A DNA stretch of 64,000 bases from Heloderma charlesbogerti (Eukaryota; Chordata; Lepidosauria; Squamata; Helodermatidae): the NCBI GenBank assembly GCA_026122225.1, contig JANEZZ010003061.1:1550001-1614000 (forward strand), written 5' to 3'. The notes under the pieces were generated by a model. That model did no database searches, was not told where the DNA came from, and saw nothing but the letters and a program-made list of their open reading frames with translations. A program made the translations under genes and the position numbers. Below, in pieces: positions 31,852 through 43,437 of this stretch (positions are counted from its first letter, which is position 1; every line of letters starts with the position of its first letter).

Positions 31852-32457
31852 ATGATCAGTCACTTCAATATAAGAACCCATTATTGTTGGTTCTTGCTTC
31901 AAATAACTCAGAAGGGAAAATTATTTTTCTACTTTTCCAATTACGGTTTACCAATTTAGCCCTTTCCTCTGCCAATGAAAGTTAAGAACCAGTTTTCTGA
32001 ATGCTTGCTACACATAAGTAATCAGAGAAACTATATAAGAATACATTTGTGTAACGCTTATATCTACAAGACCAATTTTGCTCATTTTTTAAAACGGAAG
32101 CTTGAGCAGCGTAGATGTGCAGAAAATTGTGAAACTCCAAAAAAGTTCAAAGCTTGAGCTTTAATAGCAGAATAGCATATTTATTTGCTCCATGCCAAAC
32201 AGCGCCTGATCTGACATCATGTATTTTCTACCTCCATTACCTGTATCCTCCCACTATCTTTTTTTCTATTTCTGTTTGGATTTGTTTTTATTCATTTTGC
32301 TTCACAGGCAGGCTTCATGGGGTGCTGCTAGGCCTCAGGGAGGTTGCTGGGGCTATGTTGCCTCCTTTGGACTGGATTGTTTCCAACGGGATGAATCAGA
32401 CAACGAGGAGGGAAGGGCTGCTGCTCCTCCTCCCATGATGCCCTGTATGCAGATGAG

Positions 32458-32460
<3 letters not shown>

Positions 32461-32528
<68 letters not shown>
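32461..32528. repeat. Compound (TG)n(AG)n microsatellite
   Basis: Seventeen TG units (32461-32494) followed by seventeen AG units (32495-32528), uninterrupted. Confidence 0.97.
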
Positions 32529-32529
<1 letters not shown>

Positions 32530-32530
<1 letters not shown>

Positions 32531-32955
32531 TGTGCGAGTATGAGAGAGAAGGGGTAATGGGCAGGGCGGGGTGGCAGGAGTCGGTGGGGTCCAAGACCGG
32601 CGCCATATTGGATGGCTCTGGCTCAGGGCAGGTGAGAGAAAGGCGGTGTTTTTTCTCCCCCCCCCCCAATCTCACCTTTTGTTTTTTAGGCCCAGGTGGT
32701 GAGGGTGGGCTTCTTGGTTGGGGGCCTGGAATATCCTCTTGCCTGCAACAGAGGAGGGATGGATCTGTCTATGCTTTCATGTAACGGGAGGGGGGTTTAC
32801 TGGAAGGAGGGAAGCTAATTGTGTGGTGAATGAAAGGGAGGGAGGTGGGTTGGAAGAGGTTTGGCAGGGGGGTTGCTTTAATGTAGTGGGAAGAGGTTGG
32901 ATTATTGGGGTGCTCACTAAAGGGAAGCTGATGTGGGTCATAATTGGAAAGTTGG
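32530..32955. other. Moderately GC-rich, G-rich stretch; no gene called
   Basis: Contains AAGACCGGCGCCATATTGG near 32594 and a G-biased run to about 32955. It is more GC-rich than its surroundings. No family match in any frame. Confidence 0.35.
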
Positions 32956-33600
32956 GAGAGGAAGAAGGAGGGAAAGGAGGAAATGCCCTGAGCATCTCCC
33001 CTATGAGAGAAGGTTACAACAACAGGGACTGTTTAGCTTGGAAAAAAGGAAGCTAAGGGGAGACATGATAGATGTGTACAAAACTATGCATGGTGTGGAG
33101 AATGTGGATAGGGAGACTTTCCCCCCCTGTCTCATAATACTAGAACCCAGCGTCATCCCATTTTTTAAATTTATTTATTAAATTTATTACTCGCCCATCT
33201 GGCCGGTCACCCAGCCACTGGAAGCTGATTGGTGGAAATTCAGGACAGATAAAAGGAAGTACTTCTTCACACAGCACATGGTTAAACTATGGAATACGCT
33301 ACCACAGGATGTAGTGATGGCCACCAATCTGGATGGCCTTAAAAGGGGATTAGACAAATTCCTAGAAGAAAAGGCTATCAATGGCTACTAGTCTTGATGG
33401 CTATGTGCTACCTCTAGTACAAGAGGCAGTGACCCTATGTACACCTGTTGCTGGAGAATACGGGTAGGAGAGTGCTGTTGCGCTCATGTCCTACTTGCGG
33501 GTTCCTGGTCAACAGTGGGTTGGCCACTGTGTGAACAGAATGCTGGACTAGATGGACCCTTGGTTTGATACAGCATGGCTCTTCTTATGTTCTTATGAAA
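32956..33600 (+). pseudogene. CR1-type LINE 3' end
   Basis: [20 protein letters not shown] near 32990-33045 and [18 protein letters not shown] near 33060-33115 are the C-terminal reverse transcriptase region. YFFTQHMVKLWNTLPQDVVM-like coding follows near 33260-33320 and then the 3' region with GCTGGACTAGATGGACCC. It ends in TTCTTATGTTCTTATG. An L2 tail is inserted at 33163-33222. Confidence 0.85.
33163..33222 (-). repeat. L2 3' tail inserted in the CR1
   Basis: On the minus strand GTGACCGGCCAGATGGGCGA then TAATAAATTTAATAAATAAA, the same tail as 29935-29985. The CR1 text continues across it (CATCCCAT ... GAAGCTGATT). Confidence 0.85.
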
Positions 33601-33764
33601 GTTGTTCCAGTCACAAGGGAAATGGCCAAACATATTCTCATCCAAGTCTCATTTTCAGACTACTAGCAACACGGGCTTTACACTAATATTCTGAATACTC
33701 AGAATGGCTCACAAGACAGATAAATCAAATTAAAATTAAAATGCACAGATACAAGCGTCTCCAG

Positions 33765-33893
33765 TTAAAGGTAGCAGGTGATGGAGAAAGGCCTCTACCT
33801 GAGAATATGGAAAGCTGTTGCCAGCTAGAATAGGCAATACTAGACGAGATAGACAAAGAGTCTGACCTAGTATAAGACAGCCTCCTATTTTCT
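33765..33893 (+). repeat. tRNA-Ala-like SINE body, partial
   Basis: CTGTTGCCAGCTAGAATAGG and CAATACTAGACGAGATAGAC follow the body of the copy at 31559. The tRNA head is missing. Confidence 0.6.
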
Positions 33894-34344
33894 ACTTGGA
33901 GGAGGACCTCTGAATCAGATCTTAAATAATAGGCAGATTGATACGGGAGAAAGCAGCCTTCATGCATTCTGGTCCCAGGCTGTTTGCACTGTGTGATTTG
34001 TGAAACTGAAAAGCATCACTGTCTTAATTTTATTCAAAGAATAATTACAAAATCTAGCCTGCCTTACATATGCAGGTGCAAGCTAGTACACTCTAGAAAA
34101 AGACTAAAATAAATGTTGAAGACAGATATCATCAGTGTTATAGTAAACAAAATAAATGTTTTATTATCTCAATCTAGAACAGTTTGTAGGTCTCAGCATT
34201 ACAATTCAGATACAGAAGAAACTCATATTTTAGAGGAAAACCTCAGCAAAAAAAAAAAAAAATCCCTATAGTGTAAGTAGCAGCAGTACATGTGGATAAT
34301 CACTTAAATGGTATAATAAGCTTGAACTCTACAATAACATCTAT

Positions 34345-34620
34345 CACCAATAACGGCCAGTTCAGACAAAATATTCCTGGCATAATGAACCACAGTTTAG
34401 CATTCTTGGATTCCTGCAATGAGCAGGGGGTTGGACTCGATGGCCTTGTAAGCCCCTTCCAACCCTACTATTCTATGACTCTAAGCTGGGATCTAGCTTC
34501 AGCACTTCAATCTTGGTCTCTTTAAACTACATCCAAAATGGGGAACTATAGTTTAATGTTAAGTGATTCTGGCTTAGGGTTCTGGTTAGCAAACAGACTC
34601 TCAGTGGCTGTGATCGGACA
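34345..34620. repeat. Mixed repeat patch with CR1 end
   Basis: GGCCAGTTCAGACAAAATAT starts a non-autonomous element related to 17413. Inside, 34408-34487 is a plus-strand CR1 3' end (GGGGGTTGGACTCGATGGCC, CTACTATTCTATGACTCTA). Confidence 0.6.
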
Positions 34621-35049
34621 TAACACTAAACCATAACTTAGTGCAGGGGTGTTGAACCTCTTTCAGCCTGAGGTACAAATAGCATTTTGGAGAATTTCTC
34701 AGGGGTTCTTGCAGTGATGGGCAGGGCTGAAAGCAAAAGGGACAAAACACCAAAAATATCAGCACGTTCTAGCTTAAAGCTCTTACTGCCAGTAACTAAG
34801 CCTTAGGAGCAGGATTTCAACCTTTTAGAATGGCGAAAAAATTAATAAAACCTGGGAAACTATCAAACAATTGGTGGTCAGGGAAAAGGGGGAGTGGCTA
34901 TCTGGTAAACCCTGGAGGCACAGATTTGGCTTGTGGGCCTGAGGTTTTAAATTACTGTTTTATCTTGTTCTTATAATTTTATATTGTATTTTTAATGTGA
35001 ATCACTTAGGTATTTTAGTATATTAAGTGGTTTAAAAGAATAAGAAAAA

Positions 35050-35094
35050 GGAAGGAAGGAAGGAAGGAAGGAAGGAAGGAAGGAAGGAAGGAAG
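35050..35094. repeat. (GGAA)n microsatellite
   Basis: Eleven consecutive GGAA-type units on the plus strand. Confidence 0.95.
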
Positions 35095-35289
35095 GGCTCA
35101 TATCCTCTCCTTTTCCCCTATTTCCTCTGGTGCCGCTGTAAGGATACTAGAAGCATCTGCTTCCATTTTCAACTAATTACAGTTTGTCTTTTGTCTGAAC
35201 TAGGACAAACTAAACTAAACACAAATGATGAAGAAATATCAAACTGCAGTTTCTGACCCTAGCTTATTAGGCTAAACCATTGTTTAAAG

Positions 35290-35970
35290 CAGGGATGGGC
35301 AACATATGACCTGTGTTTCCCTAGTGCAGTCCCCACCCCCACCCAGTGCAGTCCCCCAGTGCGGTTCCCATCCACTCTCAAAATTCAGGGGGATCCCAAT
35401 TTTTTTAAAAAATGAAACAAAATGTCATCCAGAATTGCTATGGAGCACCAATCTGCAACCTAATTTTGACCCTCTGGTGACTCTACAGTAGCTACCGAGT
35501 CCCCAAAGGGTCAGAATTACCTTGCAAACAAGCCAATTTTGACCCTTTTTTGGTACTCTGGAGCAGGTCTGGATGTGATTTTTTAAATTATGATCATGAC
35601 GACGATGATTTTCATAGAATCATAGAATAGTAGGGTTGGAAGGGGCCTGTAAGACCATCGAGTCTAACCCCCTGCTCAAAGCAGGAATCTAAGTCAAAGC
35701 ATCCCTGCCAGATGGCTGTCCAGCTTCATCTTGAATGCCTCCAGTGTAGGAGAGCCCACTACCTCCCTAGGTAATTGGCTACACTGTCGTATTGCACTAA
35801 CAGTCAGGAAGTTTTTCCTGATGTTCAGCCGGAATCTGGCTTCCTGTAACGTTGTTGCTGTTGTTGTTGTCCTCTTTTTGGCACCTGCATGTGGGGTGGA
35901 GCAGCAGCCCACAGGAGGGTTTCCAAGGGGCAAAAACAGCCCCCAGACTTCCTGAAGTTCCCCACCTCTG
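35290..35970. mobile_element. hAT-type non-autonomous element with nested CR1
   Basis: The ends are CAGGGATGGGCAACATATG and AAGTTCCCCACCTCTG. The flanking 8-mers are GTTTAAAG (35282-35289) and GTTTAAAT (35971-35978), seven of eight alike. Relatives at 46533 and 52509 start the same way. A CR1 3' end (35613-35853) lies inside, so the host element is older than that insertion. Confidence 0.72.
35613..35853 (-). repeat. CR1-type LINE 3' end, inverted
   Basis: On the minus strand ARFRLNIRKNFLTVSAIRQ and LPREVVGSPTLEAFKMKLDS give the C-terminal CR1 coding end, followed by the CTACTATTCTATGATTCTATG tail. Confidence 0.88.
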
Positions 35971-35999
35971 GTTTAAATTAAGCATAGTTTACCCCGTTT

Positions 36000-36955
36000 C
36001 AGACAAAACAACAAATTGAAAATGAAAGCAGATGCTTCCCATTTCTTCCTCAGTGCCCTGCCAAGAGGAGGAGACCAGAAGAGGGCCCAGGCTCATGCAC
36101 ATAATGCTAACCTATGGTTTAACATTACATCCAAACTAGACCTGCATTTTGAAGAGAAGCAGCAGGAGGGAAAGAAGCTGTATTTTTCTGCTCTGCATTT
36201 GCTAGAGGGCTTAAGGGAGAGGCAGAGTCATCTCACTTGTCAGGAGATTTGTATAAGAAATAATGGGAGAAACTCTTGCTGTTTCTCCCCGTCTTCTAAC
36301 TGCTAACCAAATGAAAGAAGATTCAACCTCTCCCATGAGTCTTCTGACAAGGAGAGGGCTTGGAAGAAAGGTGGGGACTTTTCTCACTTGCACAAAATTT
36401 TTGGATAAAATCAGAAACACTGGGACTCTCTCTTGCTGTTATCTTTTCAACATCTCGGTACAAATGAGAGACTCTGCCTCTTGCTTGAGTCCACCAGGCT
36501 CAAGGGAGGGGCAGAATCTCATCTCATTTCAACAGGAGTTTGGAGAAGGGAAGAAATCATCAGAGAGACTCCCACTGTTTCTTGCCTTCTCCATACTACA
36601 GCGTAAGTGAAATAAATCCCTCCTTCTCAACAAGGCCAGAGGCACATGCCAAAGAACCTGATAACAACGATAAAGAGAAACTTGGCTAATAAACGAAACC
36701 AATATTTGTGGCCACCTGCTTAAAGGGCTTGGCTTTCGCTGAATTGTGGTCCAGTTTTTCCCTTATTACGGAATAAATATTTCAGTTAAGCGTTTCTAGT
36801 TCCAAAGTACTTTATCTTTCATTAAGCTTATAAAATTATTATAGATTATTATCAACGTTCCAAAAAGCATATTATAAAATTCCACATCATCTTCTACATC
36901 CCTTCACTCTAATTCCTAATTATTTTCATTTGGCACACTGAAGAACAAACAGTTT
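36000..36955. other. No gene recognised
   Basis: Low-level internal repetition (AGAGGCAGAGTCATCTCACTT near 36220 and GAGGGGCAGAATCTCATCTC near 36510) suggests a decayed tandem duplication. Otherwise unassigned. Confidence 0.35.
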
Positions 36956-36956
36956 G

Positions 36957-37118
36957 AATTTATTTATTTATTTATTGCATTTACATCCTGCCTTTTTTCA
37001 TCTTGGAAGGAACCCAAGGCAACGTACTTAATCCTCCTCCTCTCCATTTCATCCTCACCACAACAACCTTGGAAGCCGGTTGGGTTGAGAGCCTGTGACT
37101 GGCCCAAAGTCACCTTTG
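36957..37118 (-). repeat. Sauria-type SINE 3' half, inverted
   Basis: On the minus strand GACTTTGGGCCAGTCACAGG, AACCCAACCGGCTTCCAAGG and GGAACCCAAGGCAACG precede the (TTTA)n-type tail read in reverse at 36957-36980. Same family as 21129-21371. Confidence 0.85.
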
Positions 37119-37764
37119 AAGTAGTGTTCCTCTCATTCTTCTCCCTCTATTTCTCCCTACTCAACTGTCCCCTCAATTTATTCTTCTTTGCCTAGTATAT
37201 ACTGCAGAGAAAATTCTCTCCAGGTGGCTCACTTTCTTATTTCACTGGGCAGTAATATACCCACAATGGGAAAAACTAAAAAAAAAAGAGTATTATCTAG
37301 AGCTCCTAAAATTAGAGTTTTCCTACTGGCTTTTATTGGAAGTGGATTGACTGCATCCAGACATTACAAATATTCTTAAATCTTTTTTTTTTAGTTTCCA
37401 AAATTTAATGCAGCTCAAAGCTGGATTACCTATGGCACAATTCTTTAACTATAAAAGCAGAAATTTGGGTCAGACAGCTGTTTTATTTTTCAGTTGGAGA
37501 TCATGCCCCCAGTCTATACTCTATGCAAACATGCAGATCCCTAGATGAAACATTTATGGCCATCGGTTAGAATGTCAGAGTGCCAACTGTTATAACAGAA
37601 CTACACTCATTCTAGGGTTTATCTGCCAATAGTAGTTTGATTGTTTTTTTAAAAAAACCTAGAAACTACAAAGAACTATTTTATGGGCCCTACGATTTGC
37701 TCATGTCCAGTGGAGCTTTAATTCTTTTTTCTCTGAACAGCAGACCATGAGATTTTCCACAAAT

Positions 37765-37925
37765 GTCTTTTTATTATTTATTTTAAAGATTTATAACCCT
37801 GCCTTTCAGCCCCTAATGAAAGACCTCAAACGGTTTACACCTACAATTAAACAAATACATTTATTAAAAACGATAAAATAATTAAAACAGGAACCAGCAC
37901 ATTATCTGAAAAACACAGAATGACA
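37765..37925 (-). repeat. LINE-type 3' tail, inverted
   Basis: TTATAACCCTGCCTTTCAGC and CAATTAAACAAATACATTTA look like the reversed 3' end of an L2-like element. No coding part remains. Confidence 0.4.
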
Positions 37926-38231
37926 AAAAAATTCAGCTCAAACCAAACATCGGGTGAAATTAAACACCCTCAACAATGAGCCTGTTTGCACATCACAGTA
38001 AGCCATGTTGAAAACAAGCCATGGTGCGTTGGTTAATTGCTCGCTAAGCCACACTTCTATGAACAAATGATAAGGTGCTCACCAGCTTGCCATGTTTTAT
38101 TTTCCTCTTCATCCTCCCGCTCACTCCCAGCATTTATCAAGGGGCCTTTGCAGTGCAACGCCATCTGTACTCCTACTGTGATGAGATTTTCCTCCCACCT
38201 TCTTGCTTTGTGAAGCACTTGTGTTGACATA

Positions 38232-39880
38232 CAGTCAGGGCCAGAAATATTGGAACAAGGATAACTGGTTTGGCAGTTGGCCTCTGTACACCGCCACATT
38301 GAAGCTGAAAGGAAACACACCCAGATGGGAGTGAAGTCAGGACTTTCAGCTGTAATTCAAGGGGTTTGACAAAAGTGGGGCACTAACCATTCAGGAAGGA
38401 CAGCCAGTGGCATACACACACACCCATCGTTGGTGGCTCATAAGTAATGGAACAAACCAGCATCATTTCAAACTGAAGGATCGCCTTTAATACCTGGATG
38501 AAAATCCTTTTCAGTCAATGACTGCCTGAAGTCTGGAACACATAGACATGACCAAATGCTGAGTTTCCTCCCTCAAGGTGCTTTGCCAGGCCTTTACTGC
38601 AGCTGCCTTCAGCTGCTGCTTGTTTGTGGGTCTTTCTGCCTTCAGTCTTGTCTTCAGGAAGTGAAAAGCATGCTCTATAGGCTTGAGATCAGGTGACTGA
38701 CTTGGCCATTGAAGAACATCCCACTTCTTTGCCTGGAGAAACTCTTGGGTAGCTTTTGCTGTATGTTTTGGGTCATCCATCTGCAATATGAAGCGGCGTC
38801 CTATCAGTTTGGCAGCATTCGGCTGAATCTGAGCAGAAAGTATAGCCCTATACACTTCAGAATTCATCCTGCTGCTTTTCTCAGCAGTCAGGTCATCAAT
38901 AAACACCAGTGACCCGGTTCCATTGGCAGCCATACATGCCCATGCCATAACACTGCCTCCACCATGTTTGACAGATGATGTGGTATGCTTTGGATCATGA
39001 GCTGTCCCTTTCCTTCTCCCTACTTCTCTCTTCCCATCATTCTGGTACAAGTTAATCTTGGTTTCATCGGTCCAAAGAATCTTCTTCCAGAACTGGGCAG
39101 GCTTTTTTAGGTGTTTGCTGGCAAAGGCTAATCTGGCCTGTCTGTTCTTGAGCGTTACCCGTGGTTTGCACCTTGTTGTGAAGCCTTTGTATTTACATTC
39201 ATAAAGCCGTCTCTTGACTGTAGATGTTGACAACGACATGCCTACCTCCGCAAGAGCATTCTTGACCTGGCTAGGTGTTGTGAAAGGGTTCCTCTTCACC
39301 ATGAGCAGAATTCTGCGGTCATCCACTTTAGTTGTCTTCCATGGTCTTCCAGGCCTTTGCTGTTGCTGAGCTTGCCAGTTAATTCCTTCTTTTTCAGGAT
39401 GTTCCAAGCTGTTGTATTGGCCGCTCCCACTGTTTTTGCTATCTCTCTGATGGGTTTATTTCGTTTCCGCAGCCTAATGACGGCCTCCATCACTCGTATG
39501 GACACCTCTTTGGACCTCATGTTGGGAGCTCCAGTGAACAGCTAGCAAATGCAAATGCATCACTCAGAACCACCTCCAGGCCTTTTATCTGCTTGATTGG
39601 TCATGGGGTGTCCAGGAAACAGGCCACCCCTGGGCATGTAGCTGCTTGTCAGCCATTCTTTCCATTACTTATGAGCCACCAACGATGGGGGTGTGTGCAT
39701 GCCACTGGCTGTACTTCCTGAATGGGTAGTGCCCCACTTTTGTCAAAGCCCTTGAATTACAGCTGAAAGTCCTGACTTCGCTCCCATCTGGGTGTGTTTC
39801 CTTTCAACTTCAATGTGGTGGTGTACAGAGACCAACTGCCAAACCAGTTATCCTTGTTCCAATATTTCTGGCCCTGACTG
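38232..39880 (-). mobile_element. Tc1-type DNA transposon, copy 2, full length
   Basis: The ends CAGTCAGGGCCAGAAATATT and AATATTTCTGGCCCTGACTG are perfect inverses, flanked by TA at 38230-38231 and 39881-39882. At 1,649 bp it nearly equals copy 1 (1,652 bp). It carries long inverted repeats with an outer (38251-38258) and an inner (38448-38455) TGGAACAA. Terminal preservation is better than in copy 1. Confidence 0.96.
38511..39520 (-). pseudogene. Tc1-type transposase, inactivated (copy 2)
   Basis: It starts at the ATG at 39520-39518 with MRSKEVSIRVMEAVIRLRKR, then the helix-turn-helix NKPIREIAKTVG. A one-base deletion (GGCCTTTGC here, GGCCTTTTGC in copy 1) near 39355 shifts the frame before GRPWKTTK. 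The remaining frame is open through WTDETK and the SPDLKPIEHAFHFLK block. In the second catalytic block copy 1 has MDNDPKH and this copy MDDPKH, a three-base loss next to the catalytic aspartate. A stop (TGA for TGC) cuts off the last eight residues present in copy 1. The lesions differ from those in copy 1. Confidence 0.93.
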
Positions 39881-39882
39881 TA

Positions 39883-40680
39883 TATATGCCATATATATCT
39901 GGTACAACATAAAATGTCTGTGGTATTAATCTTCAGAGTTGTGGGGGGATGGACCTTATTTTTTAGGATGAGGTGGTTGAGGGTTTTATTTTCTTTCCTT
40001 AAAACTTAAAAAAAAAGCATCCTTGGCTGTTCCTCACAGCCAGAGACAAGCGAAGTTCCTCTTCCTAGGACAGCTGTGTATTTATGTATGATTGACTTCT
40101 GGATAAGTGCATGTGGCCCCAGTTCAGGACCATAGTGATTCAAGAGGAAGGAGGATTTAAGCTTTCCCTCTTCCTGTTTTCATGCTAAAATGGATACAAA
40201 AAGAAAAAAAAACTATTCTTTCTCTTTTTAACCTCCCAGGGTGTGTGTGTGTAATTTAGAGCCACTTTGCACATCATCATAATCCACCCTGAAAATAAGG
40301 CATAATGAGTTGGTTGTTCACTTGCTAACCCACATTACTCCAGCTGATGATAACGCACTCTGTGGCTTGCTGTGGCTTTCCTCTTAAGTCTTCCTGCCCG
40401 CTCCTGGCAAGTATCCCATGGCTTTTGCAGCACAACCTCAGCAGCCTTCTCCACTCATTAGCGGAGTAGAGTTTATTTTGTAGAATTTTGTTTTCCACCT
40501 TCAGGGATATTTTTGCATATTTAACATTTCACCAAAGGTGAAAAAACTCACTAAACTTACTGAGATGCAAGCTTACTAAAGCACAGTAGTTACGGGGAAT
40601 TTGCAGAAATCTCTCCAAAATTAAAGAAGTCAAAAACAGTTAAATTTATGCAAATCTCCCCAAAGGTGGAAAAAAAAAAT
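39883..40680. other. No gene; AT-rich spacer
   Basis: Non-coding. CACTTTGCACATCATCATAA near 40262 echoes GTTTGCACATCACAGTAAGC near 37983, a possible decayed element family. Confidence 0.4.
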
Positions 40681-40699
40681 AAGGGAGGAGGAAAGGATG

Positions 40700-41334
40700 A
40701 GGGGACTGACTTCGTATGTATTACTGAGACCTGGGTGGGGGAACTGGAAGGGGTCACTCTCTCCCAGCTGTGCCCTCCTGGGTACTCAGTGCAGAACCAA
40801 CACTGACTCGAGGGTCGGGGAGGGGGGGTTGCCGTGGTCTATAGTAATTCAATCTCCCTCTCTAGGCTTCCTGCTCATTTGAGTGCAAATGCTGAGTGCT
40901 TGTACCTTGTGTTGGGTACCCGGGACAGATTAGAAATGCTGTTGGTGTTGGTCCCACCCCGTTGCCCATGAGACTCCCTGCCTGAGCTGACGGAGGTGGT
41001 CTCGGTCTTGGTGTTGAGGACCCCTAGGATGATGGTGCTGGGGGATCTCAACTTCCATGCCGAGGCCGCTGTATCTGGGGCGGCGTAGGACTTCATGGCC
41101 GCCATGACAACCATGGGGCTGTCCCAACTTGTCATCGGCCCAATATATATAAAAGGACACACACTTGATCTGGTTTTCTCGACTGGGCAGGAGGATGGTG
41201 ATCTGAAAGTGGAGGAATTAACATCCGTCCCTTTGTCATGGTCAGATCACTTCCTGTTGAGGTTTAGACTCTTGGCAGCCTCCCCCTCTGCAAGGGTGGG
41301 GGACCTATTAAAATGGTCCACCCCCGGAGATTAA
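40700..41334 (+). pseudogene. L2 endonuclease domain, broken
   Basis: Apurinic-type endonuclease that would nick target DNA for target-primed reverse transcription. Seen in order: VCITETWVG (catalytic glutamate block), GGGVAVVYSN, VLGDLNFHAEA (DxN block), GHTLDLVFS, and the final SWSDHFLLRF (SDH catalytic histidine). Stops and frame changes interrupt it near 40807, 40970 and 41088. The N-terminal tens of residues are missing. Confidence 0.88.
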
Positions 41335-41617
41335 TGGATTTTGATGGATTCCAGAGGGCTCTGTGGGTTTTCTTGCTGGTATGGCTGGTGCTCCTGTCGA
41401 AGCCCAGGTCGCTCTGTGGAATGCAGAGATGACTCGGGCGGTTGACACGATCACGCACAAGTGCCCTCTCCCTCTGAGCAGAGCCCAGCCAGCTCCTTGG
41501 TGTACACCTGAGCTGAGGGCAATGAAGCAAGAGGGGAGATGGCTAGAACGCAGGTGGAGGAAAACTTGTGCTGAGTCTGACTGAACACAGGTAAGAGTTC
41601 ACTACCAAGCCTACTCT

Positions 41618-42670
41618 GTGGCAGTGAGGGTGGCAAAGAGACAGTTCTTTTCCACCAGCATTGCTTCTTCTCAGTGTCGCGCAGTGGAGCTTTTCCAAGT
41701 GGTTTGCGGCCTGTTACATTCTGGGCCAGGGAGAGAGATGGTGGAACCCTCGGTGGCACTCTGTGACGAATTTGCAAGGCACTTTGAAGATAAAGTTGCT
41801 CAGATTCGTTATGAATTGGACACCACGATTAATGCAGTTCCATTGGTAGAGGCGTTCAGAGCACCGTCTGGTCCAGTTTTATTGGATGAGTTTCAGTTAT
41901 TGAGACCTGAGGATGCAGACAAGGTGCTTGGCCAAGTCCGATCGACCACTTGTGTGCTTGACCCTTGCCCTTCATGGCTTATTAAATCAAACGAGGAGGG
42001 GTTGTCTGGCTGGGTCCAGGAGGTTGTAAATTCCTCCTTGAGAGAGGGAGTGGTGCTGGCCGCTTTAAAAGAGGCGGTAATCAGACCACTCCTAAAAAAG
42101 CCTAACCTGGACCCAGAGGATGTTAACAATTATAGGCCAGTGGCCAATATCCCCTTCCTGGGCAAGGTGCTTGAGCTGGTGGTTGCAGGACAGCTCCAGG
42201 CACCCTTGAATGAAACGGATTATCTAGATCCATTTCAATCGGGCTTCAGGTCTGGTTTTGGAACGGAAACTGCCTTGGTCGCCCTGTGGGATGACCTCTG
42301 CCGGGAGAGGGACAGGGGGAGTGAGACCCTGTTGATTCTCCTGGACCTTTCAGCGGCTTTTGATACCATCGATTGTGGTATCCTTCTGGATAGGTTGTCT
42401 GGGTTGGGAGTTGGAGGCACTGCACTGCAGTGGTTCCACTCCTACTTGGATGGTCGATTCCAGAAGGTGGACTGGGGGATTATTGCTCTGTGCCATGGGG
42501 TTCCACAGGGCTCAGTTTTATCCCCCATGCTGTTTAACATCTACATGAAACTGCTGGGGGAGGTTATCCAGAGGTGTGGGCTGATGTGCCATCAATATGC
42601 GGATGACACCCAACTCTACCTCTCTTTCTCATCAAACCCAGGTGAGGCAGTGGCTGTCTGGGCACGGTAA
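41618..42670 (+). pseudogene. L2 reverse transcriptase, main open segment (350 codons)
   Basis: Open for 350 codons. It contains DVNNYRPVANIPFLGKVLE, motif A LLDLSAAFDTIDCGILL, GVPQGSVLSPMLFNIYM and the catalytic HQYADDTQLYLS. These are the hallmarks of L2-clade reverse transcriptases. It is separated by a frame change from the endonuclease upstream and by another near 42660 from the C-terminal part. It would need both shifts repaired and a 5' end to be mobile. Confidence 0.92.
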
Positions 42671-42688
42671 TGGACTGGATGAGGGCCA

Positions 42689-43437
42689 ATGAAACTCAAT
42701 CCAGGACTGAAACTCAATCCAGACAAGACGGAGGTATTGTTAGTGGGTGGTTCGTCTGCCCGGCTAGGTGATATTCAACTGGTTCTGGAGGGGGTTGCAC
42801 TCCCCCTAAAGATCACGTTCGTAGTTTGGGGGTGGTCTTGGATCCAGAACTGTCACTTGAGGCACAGGTGAACTCAGTGGCACGGAGCACTTTTTATCAG
42901 CTTAGGCTGGTATACCTACTACGCTCTTATCTGGACAGAGATAGCCTAGCTACAGTTATCCATGCTCTGATAACTTCTCGTCTGGATTACTGCAATGTGT
43001 TATACGTGGGGCTGCCTTTGAAAATGGTCCGGAAACTTCAGCTGGTCCAAAATAGGGCAGCAAGATTGTTAACAGGGACTGGCCAGCGAGCTCATATTAC
43101 ACCAGTACTTTTTCAGCTGCACTGGCTGCCAGTCCATTTCCAGGCACGATTCAAAGTGCTGGTATTAACATTTAAAGCCCTTAACGGCTTGGGGCCAGGT
43201 TATCTGAAGGATCACCTCCTCCCATATGTGCCTGCCTGGACCTTAAGATCATCCTCAGCGGCCCTTCTCCGTGAGCCCCTGCCAAAGGAAGTGAGGCGGG
43301 TGGCTACTAAGCGGAGGGCTTTTTCTGCTGTGGCACCCCAGCTGTGGAATCAACTCCTTAGTGAGGTTCGCCTGGCACCTACATTGTATTCCTTTTGGTG
43401 CCAGGTGAAGACCTTTTTATTTTCCCAGGCATTTTAG
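42689..43437 (+). pseudogene. L2 ORF2 C-terminal region
   Basis: LNPDKTEVLLVGGSSARLGD lies at the start of one frame. A frame change near 42815 follows, then a 203-codon run with LDYCNVLYVGLPLKMVRKLQ, FQLHWLPVHFQARFKVLVLT and LGPGYLKDHLLPY, ending VKTFLFSQAF. The other L2 pieces in the window correspond to this part. Confidence 0.9.

Noticed and set aside
32154..32784. Overlapping plus-strand frames with a CpG-containing patch, possible exon or promoter
   Set aside because: No recognisable protein family, frames depend on the TG/AG microsatellite, and CpG density is modest.
34645..34960. Another complete hAT element (CAGGGGTGTTGAACC start)
   Set aside because: The proposed right end is too weak and the flanking 8-mers differ.
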